Shown: in pieces, positions 1-9,494 of the stretch
Layout of the letters: each line of letters begins with the position of its first letter
How positions within the stretch are numbered: the stretch's first letter is position 1
Assembly: GCA_018292915.2 (NCBI GenBank)
Contig: JACVVK020000017.1
Coordinates: forward strand, 1,947,501-2,011,500
Direction of reading: 5' to 3'
Source of the DNA: Batillaria attramentaria
Taxonomy: Eukaryota; Mollusca; Gastropoda; Batillariidae
DNA length: 64,000 bases
Made by a program: the position numbers and the translations under genes
Notes under the pieces: model-generated
The model's input: the letters and a program-made list of their open reading frames with translations, nothing else
The model's database searches: none
Told to the model about the DNA's origin: nothing

Positions 1-244
1 CTTTCGTCGGACTGACTGTGACACGTAAAACAACCCAAAGTATTCTGGACAGTCACGTTGGGGAAGGCAAAAGTGCTTCCCAGAATTGCAGGAAAACGTA
101 TCACCAGGCAAGTTTGTTCTTTATTTTCAAGTTCAGTGTGCGGCATTGCGGGTTTCACCTGTAAGGCTAAGGCAATAGAAAGTGACGTTTCATCCCTCAC
201 TGATTTTATTTTGTTAAAAAAAACAAAACAACACCTACTTATTA
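1..244. other. Unassigned intergenic sequence
   Basis: I see no gene, tandem repeat or dispersed repeat here. Short open frames have no recognisable domain. Confidence 0.5.
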
Positions 245-541
245 CCCCTTTCGGGAAATTATGGCTGCTTCCCCCGGAGAAAGCGCGTCGCCGCGGTACA
301 GCGCCACCCAATACCTATCCTCTCTCTCTCTCTTATTTATCTTTTCTATTTTTCAGGGTGAGGAAAGCTGGATAACCCGGAGAGAAACCCCACATGGACA
401 GCTTGTAGCCATGAAAAACCACATCACATATTACAAGCTCGACCAGGGCTGGAACCCACGCTTCATCGCCGTGACAGCGGTGACAGCTGTTTAGTAGCGC
501 AGCCGTTAAGTCCGACGCGCTACCTACTAGACCACCGCTCA
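245..541 (-). mobile_element. SINE-B copy 1 (tRNA-derived, A-tailed)
   Basis: This segment aligns over its length with 14632-14916: both share CCCTTTCGGGA, the GCGCGTCGCCG block, CAGCGCCACCCA, and a tRNA-like B box read on the minus strand around GAACCCACGCTTCATCGCC. On the minus strand the element starts with the tRNA-like head near 541 and ends near 245 before an A-rich run (T-rich on plus). It is therefore a tRNA-headed, A-tailed SINE in reverse orientation, diverged and probably old. I do not recognise the family by name. Confidence 0.65.
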
Positions 542-555
542 TCCGCTCGATGGAA

Positions 556-715
556 GGGGTGGGTGGGTGTTTGGGAGTTTAACGTCCTTTTCCACCACGT
601 AAGACGGGGCAATGAGAAAAAGGCCAGCACAAATGTTCGGCCCCAACCGGGGTTCGAACTCACGACCCGAGCATTGAGAGTCCAACGCTCTACCATTCGG
701 CTATCCCGGCTCCCG
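556..715 (-). mobile_element. SINE-A copy (near full length)
   Basis: On the minus strand this reads as a tRNA-like head (A box like TAGCCGAATGG, B box like GTTCGAA), then the constant junction GGCCAAATATTTGTGCTGGC, a body with TGCCCCGTCTT, and the tail GGACGTTAAACTCCCAAACA plus CCCACCC. This layout defines SINE-A here. The 7-nt ends AGCCGGG and CCCGGCT of the head pair like an acceptor stem. This copy has lost the GATATCACCC block. Flanks TCGATGGA and TCGAATGG may be a decayed TSD. Confidence 0.9.
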
Positions 716-946
716 GATCGAATGGGAAAGTTAGCAGCGATGTCTCTTGTAGTAATTGGTTCTGATAAATCGGAGTTAAACATTTGCTTATACGTGCCTT
801 GTATTCGGGCAGTTTTGTGCACATTTAACAAGGTAACACTGTGCAACTGTTGCAGGGCTTGTAAAGTTCTTTAAAAACAAACAAACAAACAAACAAACAA
901 ACAAACAAACAAAAAACAAAACGATCCCCAAACCAGCAAATTCACC

Positions 947-952
<6 letters not shown>

Positions 953-988
<36 letters not shown>
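953..988. repeat. (CA)n microsatellite
   Basis: Uninterrupted CA dinucleotide run. Confidence 0.95.
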
Positions 989-1620
989 CCCAAAACGAAA
1001 ATCTGCTTGGTAAACGTCAATACTCTTTCGTCAGTACGTACTCCCCTTAATAAAACCAATGCTCTCGCGATTACGCATTTTCACAGCAATGGCACCATTC
1101 TGATCAATGAATATTGCAAAGCATCCGATATCGAACCCCGGAAAGCATCGCAAGATTGGATACACCACCGAGACAGCCACCCTTAAACATTGTAAAGCCA
1201 CTGGATCGTCGCTTCGCCCAGCAAGCCAGCGGTAAAATGTCTGCCTGTTGAGGTTTTCTCTGAGAAGCAGACACTGACATGCCCTTAGTCGTTCACAGGC
1301 AATCGATAGCAAGGTTCCATCCGGCTAGTTTAGTTATCCCTGTGTGTAAAACATATTCCTGGTGGTAGCTGGGCGATCGCCTGTCTTTTTGAAAACATGG
1401 CTGCCGCGGGCCACAAAAGCCTGATCGAGTTGAGAGATGTCTGATCGGACGGAATGTTTGAGGTTTGCAGCCACAGTCAGCTGCCTCGGTCTCTTTTCGG
1501 AACTGTTGTTTGACACTTGGGGTTCGGTGAACATGCCTCTGTCAAACTCGCTCTCTCTCTTGGGCAGCTTGTAAGATAGGCAGTCCATGCCTACAAGTCT
1601 TTATCCTGAAATAAACGTTT

Positions 1621-1655
1621 CAGTCAGTCAGTCAGTCAGTCTCTCTCTCTCTCTC

Positions 1656-1689
<34 letters not shown>
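1621..1689. repeat. Compound CAGT / CT / GT microsatellite
   Basis: Tandem CAGT units pass into CT and then GT dinucleotides. Confidence 0.95.
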
Positions 1690-1692
<3 letters not shown>

Positions 1693-1846
1693 ACTACGAG
1701 TGCGAAAGCATTCAAACTTAGGTGAGCATTTGGCACGCTCCGTTCCAGTTTTGAGACCGGAGATCATTGTAACGATTGTACTTTCTGAAACTGTTTTACG
1801 TCGTGCAAACCATGAAGGGCTGACAATGTCCAGAACATTATTTTGG

Positions 1847-1893
1847 ACAAACAAACAAACAAACAAACAAACAAACAAACAAACAAACAAACA
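1847..1893. repeat. (CAAA)n microsatellite
   Basis: About eleven tandem CAAA units. Confidence 0.95.
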
Positions 1894-3149
1894 AATTAGC
1901 AAACAGATTCTGCAACCACGGAACGCGAGACTGTAAATATGCCTTTGTCTTTTCCATTCACGGAATAGAGACGGGAGACAAACAGACTGCGAAAAGACGA
2001 CCAGCTCTCTCAGGGATTCAGGTCCGTCGAACTACGTATAATAGGACAAATGTCCTGGCTGACCGAAAAAGTATAGGACATTTGGCCTGAATCATGATGA
2101 ATATGGCGCAGAAATGACAGGCCATATGTCAGCCTTGATTAGAGAGTAAAAGGAGATTTCACAATTGAATCAGTCTGTCACCAATGTTCGACACAGATAG
2201 GGAGCCCTGCTCTCAGTTATGGACTTATCCCGAAAAACCTGCCTCTTCCCTGAGGTAGCGTACACACTGTAACCCGTGTTGTACACCAGAGAGCACGTGA
2301 TTCTCGGCTTAGTCAGTCCAAAGACTGCTCTGTGATTAGTTAAAAAAAAAAAATCTCTGAGCCCGGTTCTGTACGAAACGAACCGTGTGCACGTAACAGA
2401 GGTGACACGCGCTGACGGAATGGCAAGGGAAAAAGAGACGGTCAAACTGCAAGCAGACGACCAACTCTGAAGTAAAAATAGCGCAGAACCAAGATCGATT
2501 GGCGGACTGGCGTGCCAGCTAGCAGACGACATTTCGCACACGCGCCAAAAGCACGGGCAATCGCCGTGCGAAGGGGTAGTGTGTGAGACACTGGGACGCG
2601 GCCAGGGAAAGAGATCGTGGTAAGTGTCGTCTGCTTCTTTTATCTTCCTGTCGATAACCGTATGATATTCCTCGCAATTGTTTCTTGCAGGTGGTGTCTT
2701 TGGAATTGATTGAAGACGCTGCGATGTGCACTGAACACGAATACGCTCCGCTCAGTGTGTGCCTCGTTTATGCACATTAATACACGAGCACTTGTTCCTC
2801 GATTTCTTTTTCTCACGTGAATGTTGCATGGCGTCTTTGGTTTCGTTTTTGTTTCACGGCCACGGCATTGCTCAGCTGAAAGTCGTGATCGCCGCATACC
2901 ATGAAACGACAAACTGTCCTTCGATGATTGACGGACGCTGTGCACATGTGGTTAGGGTTAGGCCAGCTCGTTGCATTTTGCTGTTTTCACCACCCGCCGA
3001 AATAAAGTCAAACAGGTCATAACATGCTACCCAAGGTAGCAAGTGCCTTGGCAGTGATGCGTGTCAGTGGTCAAACCAACAACCCAAACCCTAACTTCCT
3101 TGAAATTGGTGCCCGAGGTTTCTGCGAGACATCATTTGTTGCTTTACGC

Positions 3150-3520
3150 TATCAGTGTTCCCTGTGAATCGAAAATACATGTACAAGAGTCCTTGGGACC
3201 CTCCTCTCCACATTTTTAAGGGTCCTTTTGTAAATTCTGAAGGTTCAGGGTCTTTTGTTATGAGGGTGGGTGGGTGTTTGGGGGTTTAACGCCCCTTTTC
3301 TACCACATACGGGTGATATCAAAGACAGGGCAACGACGAAAAAGCGAGCACAAATATTTGGCCCCAGCCGCGATACGAACTCACCACCCGAGCATTAGAA
3401 GTCCAACGCTCGACCATTCGGCCACCCCGGCTTCCCCTTTTGGTATGAAAAGTCTGAAAGTGAAAGTGAAAGTCAAAACCATTTGCTGTTGTTTACAAAA
3501 GTATTCAAGCAGGAGAGATG
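3150..3520 (+). repeat. Dispersed repeat F, copy 1, split by a SINE-A
   Basis: The parts flanking the SINE (about 3150-3263 and 3437-3520) match the reverse complement of 40430-40620. Shared landmarks include TTGGGACCCTC, AAGGGTCCTTTTGTAAA, GTCTTTTG and the block with TTGTTTACAAAAGTATTCAAG. The second copy lacks the SINE, so it records the pre-insertion arrangement. Confidence 0.7.
3264..3436 (-). mobile_element. SINE-A copy inserted in repeat F
   Basis: Near full-length minus-strand copy with all SINE-A blocks. It is flanked by CTTTTGTTATGA and CTTTTGGTATGA, a 12-bp TSD with one mismatch. The other copy of repeat F (40430-40620) has the site uninterrupted. Confidence 0.92.
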
Positions 3521-4059
3521 TATGTGAATTGTAGCGTGTCGGCCGTAGCGAATAGGCAAGGCGAGGAACCCGCACGCTTACCAACCAAACAAGCATTATG
3601 ACTGGAAAAAAAGTGTCCCAAATTTAGATTCTGTCTGCTGTGCAGAATGGCTCAGCGGAAAGCGATGCTGCGTGTGTCCGCTGCTAGTTACAGATCGCTT
3701 TCTGGTCATCTAGTTTCTGGGAGAGTGTTGGAAAACTACTGTTTGTCCTGGGTGAGACGACAAACATGCGTTCCCTGTGAAACGCTGTTCTCAGATTCGT
3801 AGGAGTTTTGTTCGTACAAATACGCTCACCTGTGCGTAATCGGGAACACTGCGCTATGCTGAAATACACTGAGACTTCATCGCATTTCCTTAATCATTTG
3901 TCCATTGGAAATCGCTAATCTTAGAAATTTCAGTTAAGGTTAACCCTAACCCTAACTCTACCCCGAGCCTCCTAGAAACTGGTGCCGCAAATGATTCCAG
4001 CGAGTCATTTTTGTTGCTTCACTCTATGCCCGGTGTAATTCGATCAACGATAGAAACGT

Positions 4060-4060
<1 letters not shown>
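3521..4060. other. Unassigned; short telomere-like tract
   Basis: About four CCCTAA-like units occur near 3940-3957, too short to be a telomere. The segment around 3950-4050 weakly resembles 3085-3170. No gene seen. Confidence 0.45.
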
Positions 4061-4061
<1 letters not shown>

Positions 4062-4134
<73 letters not shown>

Positions 4135-4141
4135 CGCGCGT
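4062..4141. repeat. (GT)n then (GC)n microsatellite
   Basis: About 32 GT units pass directly into GC units, a Z-DNA-prone alternating purine-pyrimidine tract. Confidence 0.95.
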
Positions 4142-5010
4142 GAATGATCCTGAAATTTGTTTTTATTTTTGCACAACACGGTGTACCAGTCACGTATTAG
4201 TGAAACATTATGAAATATTACTTGTCATGTTTTATAAACATATACCTAGAAGTCTGTAGGCACATTATCTAGAAACCATACATTATCTCCATTACTAGGC
4301 CTACTGGTCAAAATCAAATCCAGTCTCTCAAGTAATACGGTCGCAAATTACATCGAGCTACTGCTCAGCTGAGCCGCAGAGGAACGGAGACGAGCCGAGA
4401 CAAGCAATTAGCGAGCTGATTGATTTCGCCGGGTGATCATGTGTACTGTGTAGCTCAGTCTCTGTGTACAGGACCATGCGATGTTATCGTGGGCGTGGCT
4501 GGCTCGGTCACAGATACCTACAGCGTACGGCATGAAATGGACCAAAGCTAGAACTGTTTTAATTTTCTCGTAAGCAGAGACTGTTAGTATTACTGCAGCT
4601 GAACAAGGTTTGGCTTTTGATCAGTGAGCGAGACACATCGCTACAGTGTCTAGCGGGCTGATGTTGAGTGCTGCACGATCTTTCTCGCTCAGTGTCAAAA
4701 CGCAAACTGAGCTGTGAAATCAGGCTGCCCTGGGCTTTTATTGGGGTTTCAGGTACGCTGAAAACTGCAACTCATGAACTGTGACAGAGTTGACTGTGCT
4801 TGCACGATCGACTCTGTAAATTTTTTTCACACTTCGGAAAGCTTTTCGTTGGGAGCTTAGATCTTTAAGTATATGCTCCGTCAAAGATTATTTCAACGTT
4901 GCTGCACGCAGGACTTTGTGAAACTGACACGTTATTTGCGAGCAGCAGTGACTTCAGCTCATCTGTACGTGGAATTGTCACACCTCGTCGCAGAAAAAGT
5001 GCGTCTCAGT
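4142..5010. other. Unassigned intergenic sequence
   Basis: No repeat or coding evidence seen. Confidence 0.45.
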
Positions 5011-5130
5011 TCTCATTCCCGGCTGGAGCCAAATATTTGTGCTGGCCTTATTCTCGTTGCTCCGTCTTTGTCGCCCATATCAGTGTGGTGAAAAACTACG
5101 TCAAGTCCTTTAACACCCTCTCACCCACAT
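5011..5130 (+). mobile_element. SINE-A fragment (diverged)
   Basis: It retains the B-box/acceptor end, the AAATATTTGTGCTGGCC junction and a diverged body. The tail is degraded and the 5' head is not recognisable. Confidence 0.7.
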
Positions 5131-5340
5131 TATGTCTCAGTTCTTCATAAGTACGGGGCTATTGTTCTGTGTTGTTCGGTTACCCGTGCAGATGGGGTTT
5201 CGCGAATTTCACCGCGGTTAAAGTCTCAGGTGGCGAACATTGATTTTGTTCTTTGTGTTTCCGTGTTTCGGTTCATCAGACCTGGCTCAGTTGGTTACAC
5301 GCTGAAATTCTATGATTAACTGGGCGTCACGGAAGCCAGC

Positions 5341-5925
5341 TTCTGTTTTGGAACATTTGCGCTTGTGAGTGCGCGTGTACGCCCGAAATACTCTATCTTC
5401 ATGATTAGTACAATGTTGTTTACACTCTTGGCGAGTGCTTGAACATTCAAATTCTACGACAGTTGTTACACGTCTGGAGCGCTCTGTGTGGTCGCCGTGT
5501 GGTCATCGAGTACACGTCTGTTGGCTGAGTGCTACCAGTATAGACGCTGTCACTGTCCAGGGCCCGTATGTAAAACTCGAGGTTAATTTAACCCACGGCT
5601 ACGGGTCTAACCCAGACTAGGACAAAAGAAACCCCCAAACAAAATTAAATAAAAAAGGAAGCGAAGAAAGAATTAAGACAAAAATCCTTCTACAACGGCA
5701 TAGGCATCTTGCTGGAATGGACCCGCTTCCTGATTTAAAACAAAAAACAACAGAAAATTTAACCCTAGAGCTAGTTTGGTTTGAGGTTAGACTCTAACCC
5801 GGGGCTAAACTCCCTAACCCCGACTTTTACATGCGGGTCCAGGTGTCGAAGTGGTGTAATGATGGTGTGACGAAAACAGCTGAGAACGATCTGTAAGCAT
5901 GAAAATGGTAGCGTTAGTTGCTTTA
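5341..5925 (+). repeat. Dispersed repeat E, copy 1, split by a MITE
   Basis: The parts 5341-5556 and 5844-5925 together match the reverse complement of 44455-44700. Landmarks are GAAATACT, ATGATTAGTAC, TTGTTTACAC, GAACATTCAAATTC, GTTGTTACAC and GACGCTGTCACTGTCCAGG. A shorter related piece lies at 6038-6082. The family also occurs at 23148-23400. No coding capacity is seen. Confidence 0.7.
5557..5843 (+). mobile_element. 287-bp MITE, copy 1
   Basis: The element has terminal inverted repeats of about 29 bp: the left end CCAGGGCCCGTATGTAAAA pairs with the right end TTTTACATGCGGGTCCAGG. An inverted copy of the same 287-bp length lies at 38047-38333. It has no coding capacity, so it is a non-autonomous DNA transposon. 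Repeat E copies without it read GTCACTGTCCAGGTTTC, showing an empty site. The TSD is 1-7 bp and ambiguous because the terminal bases repeat the target (GTCCAGG on both sides). Confidence 0.85.
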
Positions 5926-6170
5926 ATTCAGTACACTGCCATTCGCGGTTGTGCAAGATAAAATTCAGATTCTCCTCATTAACGGTTGCCCGCAACACTA
6001 GCTGACTCCTCGATATCCTCGTCGCTTAAAGCCGTAGTTTGGCTCAGTGCCAGCCTTCGAGATGCTGTCACTGTGCAGATATCTAAATGGTACAGTGGTA
6101 GACTCGACCACAAGAGCTCAAAAGGATTTGTGATCATAGGATTATCCGAAATGTGGGCCGTCAACTTTGA

Positions 6171-6273
6171 TCTGGGGCCAGATATTTGTGCGGCCTTTTT
6201 CTCACACCCCCGTCTTTAATATTACTCTTACGCGGTGGAAAAAGGGCGTTAAATTCCCAAACACCCACCCCAC
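6171..6273 (+). mobile_element. SINE-A body and tail (diverged)
   Basis: Starts at the head-body junction (GGGGCCAGATATTTGTG) and runs to the tail AAACACCCACCC. The head region before it is too diverged to define. Confidence 0.75.
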
Positions 6274-6440
6274 CCTCCCACCCTTTGAAGACGAAAGTGT
6301 ATGAGCCTGACAGTACAGTCATTATAGCATGGAATCCACATGATGCTTCCTCGGCAGGTATTTCCTATTCAAATTACGTCTATTTCCTCCTGATTCCCGG
6401 TGTAGCAGTCCAGATTATACCCCGCCTGGAGTATACCCCC

Positions 6441-6536
6441 CGTATAAACTGGCCTAGCCCAGACTATCCCCCCGTATAAACTGGCCTAGCCCAGACTATA
6501 CCCCCGTATAAACTGGCCTAGCCCAGACTATACCCC
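6441..6536. repeat. 32-bp tandem repeat, three units
   Basis: Units begin CGTATAAACTGGCCTAGCCC at 6441, 6473 and 6505, a strict 32-bp period. Confidence 0.9.
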
Positions 6537-6767
6537 GGGGTGTACTCTGGCCTAGGCTCGTTTTACCCTCTCCTGCCCCCTTTAACCCCCCTACCACGGA
6601 CGACCAGAGAGAGAAACAGAAACGTCTTTGCTTGAATGTTGCACGCGTCTGCAACTCTATGTTCAATGACGACGTGTGGCACCCTTGAGCGGTTCTATAG
6701 TTTTCTTGTTTCCTTCCTGTTACTTTATTTTTTGTTAAATCTGTGTTGTAATTGTCCTAATGCACCC

Positions 6768-6768
<1 letters not shown>

Positions 6769-6804
<36 letters not shown>
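6769..6804. repeat. (GATA)n microsatellite
   Basis: Nine tandem tetranucleotides. Confidence 0.95.
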
Positions 6805-6805
<1 letters not shown>

Positions 6806-7536
6806 AGGGGGAGAGAGTGTCTTCAGGTGCCTCTGCAGGGAAATTGTGTAAACTTGCAATGCTAGTACAGTTGTATCTCATAATGCACAAGACAAACCGC
6901 TTCATTCTGAAAAGAGCAAAGAGCCAAGTGGATTTTCCTCAGAGTCACATAGTAATTTTTTTTTAATGCACTTTAAAATACAACTAGACCCAAATTAACA
7001 ACAGTCAGGGTGTCTCTTGGTGTGATGATAACAGTAGCCTACTTGAATGGCAAACGCTCAAAACCACATTGAAGTGGCCGCTTCTGTTTTCAATGTGGAA
7101 GCAAACTTCGCTTGTCTCCTTTAGTGAAAACTTTGCGAGATATCGCATCCAGCGCATATTGGTGCCCACCATGGTGTAGATGTAAATGTTCTATGCAAGA
7201 AAGTTTGCTGTGGTGAGAATTTCAACGGCAGTAGCCCAAGTGCCATCATATTGCATTCTTTCTCTTGTCTGCAACATTTTTGATGTCGTAGATGTAGTTC
7301 GGATATTTTTTGTCTTCGTTCTTTTTTGTTGGATAAAATTTCAAAATCTGCTGGTATAGGCAATCATCCATCTCGGCTTGACAGGTTGAGAACAACTGAC
7401 ACAAAAACCGCACTTGACACGCAAACGGCCGTGTGCAAACACTTTAGTGAACTCTGTTTACAGGTGGGTATATTCCGGGCAGGAGGGGGTGAATCCGTCC
7501 TGGGCTGATCTATACCCAGGGGGTTGAACCGGCCTA

Positions 7537-7568
7537 GGCTACTTTATACCCGAGGGTATAAAGTAGCC
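7537..7568. repeat. Perfect 15-bp inverted repeat with 2-nt spacer
   Basis: GGCTACTTTATACCC, spacer GA, then its exact reverse complement. It lies 34 bp outside the foldback element and could extrude as a cruciform or RNA hairpin. Confidence 0.9.
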
Positions 7569-7602
7569 AGGGGTATACTCCGGCCTGTTACACCGGCTAG
7601 GT

Positions 7603-8123
7603 CCATCCCCGTACCGGGGGCCGAATCGTTAACACTAGGCCCCCGCAACCACGGCCAAGTCGGGCTAACCGAGACCGAGCCGAGATAAGTAATAGCTAAG
7701 AAGGAAAAACATTAAAATACTCGGTGACAAGGAAAGTGGACAGTTGCGAACAACTTTGAGGTCCCCGTGCTATTTCACAATGTGCACAGAAGCGAGGAAT
7801 TCTGTCAAATTCACCGGCACAGTGAATTTTTAGCATGGCTCGGAGATTATTGTGCGTGGGAGTGATTTCCCTTGAAAACAAAAGCAGACGTTTTTTCCCG
7901 GGGGAATTTCGGTCACACCTGTCAACAACATCGTCTCCTCCAAAATCAGGGTATGGTATTATTTTGTTATGCTAACAACATTATACAGCTTAGCGAGGCG
8001 TTTCCAAATAATTAGTGCTCTTGAACATTATGCAGCGCGAAATTAACGTCTGCTGTAAAGGACGTTAAACACCCAAACACCCACGTACTTTCTCTTTCGT
8101 GTAGTTTACAAATAAAGCTGATG
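7603..8123 (+). repeat. Foldback element, left arm (outer part)
   Basis: Reverse complement of 9495-10016 with very few differences. Near its inner end it contains a SINE-A tail-like piece (GACGTTAAACACCCAAACAC), so a SINE tail was captured within the arm and duplicated with it. The 61-codon open frame (7696-7881, minus strand) has no recognisable domain. Confidence 0.9.
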
Positions 8124-8339
8124 GCCACTAATGAGAATTGTGGGCAGCCCCCAGACATCCGCCACATTGTAAACGGTTGTGATGGCCTGCCCGCCAGCCT
8201 CCAGCCGGTCTGGGACCTGAGAGACAGATACTCACTGAAGACGGTAGACTTCCTCAAGCCACACCATGTCCTAGGTGATAGGCCAATGAGAACCCTGGCC
8301 GACGCGATCGTCAGATCAGATCTGACAAAATGGTTCTAA
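8121..8339 (+). pseudogene. C-terminal remnant of a LINE reverse-transcriptase polyprotein
   Basis: The open frame of 72 codons begins in host sequence; only residues from about 8 onwards belong to the insertion. It carries Cys-Gly-Gln-Pro-Pro-Asp-x2-His-Ile-Val-x2-Cys (residues about 7-20), resembling the zinc-knuckle-like C terminus of non-LTR pol proteins. RT and endonuclease parts are absent. The methionine at 8121 is not a real start. Confidence 0.45.
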
Positions 8340-8601
8340 AAACCAAAAAGCGAGGGGACACCCCAGTGATAATCTAAATGGCAAAAGTACGGATGACAGA
8401 ACAGACTGAGGCACTGAAAAACAAACCCAGACCAGGCATCTGAAAGCCAAGTAAAGATCCTCTGACGCTGACCAAAGCTAAGCAAATCAGCCCTCACACA
8501 CCCCAAAGACACTCGCCTAGCCAAGCAGCCAAAGACACACGCCAGGAACAACTTGTCCTTAAGGGCCAAAAGCCATAGGACGTAAAGCAAGCTAATGATG
8601 A
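8141..8601 (+). mobile_element. 5'-truncated non-LTR retrotransposon (RTE/BovB-like?) in the left arm
   Basis: A 461-bp insertion is flanked by a perfect 12-bp TSD, TAATGAGAATTG (8129-8140 and 8602-8613), and ends in a short AATGATGA run as in RTE-type elements. Its first 200 bases read as the end of a reverse-transcriptase polyprotein: CG-x-P-x-D-x2-H-I-V-x2-C followed by about 55 residues to a TAA/stop near 8339. That pattern resembles the Cys/His motif after the RT domain in LINE pol proteins. The right arm lacks this insert, so it arrived after the arms formed. The family assignment is inference. Confidence 0.6.
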
Positions 8602-8726
8602 TAATGAGAATTGACTCGGAAAACTGATAATCGGTAGGCCTAGAGCATCAGAATCGGTTCCGAAAGCTGTCCTGCAATGGTATACATACTAAAGAGAGAG
8701 AAAACAATTATATTATCATAACCAAC

Positions 8727-8934
8727 TTGCTGCAATGATCCTATATACGAGGATCTTTGCTTGCTGCGAAGCTGATGAAAAGATTGCATTCTTTTAAGAG
8801 TATAAATGATCCTGTGAACAGGCGATAATTAAGAAAGTCACTGTCAGCAGCTACGAAGGCACATTTAGAGATAGGTAGAAAATGCTATGTAGTAAGCAAT
8901 GACTGAAGTTTAGAATCAATTAGCAAAGACGCAC
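8727..8934. other. Second insertion in the left arm of the foldback element
   Basis: Arm homology stops at TCATAACCAACT (8714-8725) and resumes at ACCAATTGACAT near 8932. The ~205 bp between have no counterpart in the right arm. The flanking ACCAA(C/T)T words could be a short TSD. Origin unknown. Confidence 0.5.
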
Positions 8935-9005
8935 CAATTGACATAAAGGAATGACGTTACCGACGCCGGAGAGATAAAACTTGATGCAGCTACAAAGAAA
9001 CTAAA

Positions 9006-9282
9006 ACCAGGGTACGGTATTATTTTGTAATGCTCACATTATACAGCTTAGCAAGGCGTTTCCAAATAATCAAGTGCTCTTGAACGTTATGCAGCGCGAA
9101 ATTAAAGCCTGCCGTAAAGAACGTTAAACACCCGAACACCCACCCCTCTGCTGTACGCCTGTACGCCTGTACTTTATCTTTCACGTGGTTTACAAACAGC
9201 TGACAACGCTCTCTGAGAACGCTACAGGTATGACATATTGTCTTTGGTTTCAAGCATTAATAACAGAAAAGATGAACGTTGA
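9006..9282 (+). repeat. Foldback loop carrying a third copy of the arm's inner segment
   Basis: The loop holds a diverged direct copy of 7945-8123 (shared CAGGGTA, GGTATTATTTTGT, CGTTTCCAAATAAT, TTATGCAGCGCGAAATTAA), interrupted by extra sequence around 9147-9170. It sits between the inner inverted pair 8950-9005 / 9283-9335, whose core is GAGATAAAACTTGATGCAGC. Confidence 0.75.
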
Positions 9283-9494
9283 GGCAGTTTCTTTGTAGCT
9301 GCATCAAGTTTTATCTCTCCCGCGCCGGCAATGTCTTTCCTATTGTGTCAGTTGGTTATGACCATTAAGATAAATAATTAAATATATATATTTCTCTCTC
9401 TCTCTCTCTCTTTCTACTTATACCTTTGCAGGACAGGTTTCAGAACCAGCTCTGATGCTTTACCGTTTATCAGTTGTCCGTTTTCAATAATGCT

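Larger units (their letters stand above)
716..3150. other. Intergenic stretch with microsatellites only
   Basis: It contains (CAAA)n at 877-916, (CA)n at 953-988, a CAGT/CT/GT compound tract at 1621-1689 and (CAAA)n at 1847-1893. Nothing else is recognised. A donor-like GTAAGT near 2619 and an acceptor-like TTTCTTGCAG near 2690 occur but flank no supported exon. Confidence 0.5.
6274..7536. other. Intergenic with a 32-bp tandem repeat and (GATA)n
   Basis: Three units of a 32-bp repeat lie at 6441-6536 and (GATA)n at 6769-6804. The segment 7460-7602 shares GTATA/GGCCTAGGC-like wording with the 32-bp repeats. No gene seen. Confidence 0.5.

Noticed and set aside
563..874. Open frames reading GSRDSRMVERWTLNARVVSS or similar at many sites
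   Set aside because: The same peptide recurs wherever SINE-A occurs; it is the translated tRNA-like head, not a gene family.
2610..2700. Possible 70-bp mini-intron (donor GTAAGT near 2619, acceptor TTTCTTGCAG near 2690)
   Set aside because: No open frame continues across the join and no coding similarity is seen on either side.
3937..3960. Interstitial telomeric repeat (CCCTAA)n
   Set aside because: Only about three to four imperfect units; similar short words at 15706-15719 suggest chance or repeat wording.
7696..7881. 61-codon open frame, repeated exactly at 9738-9923
   Set aside because: It is duplicated only because it lies in both foldback arms; no domain, no context for expression.
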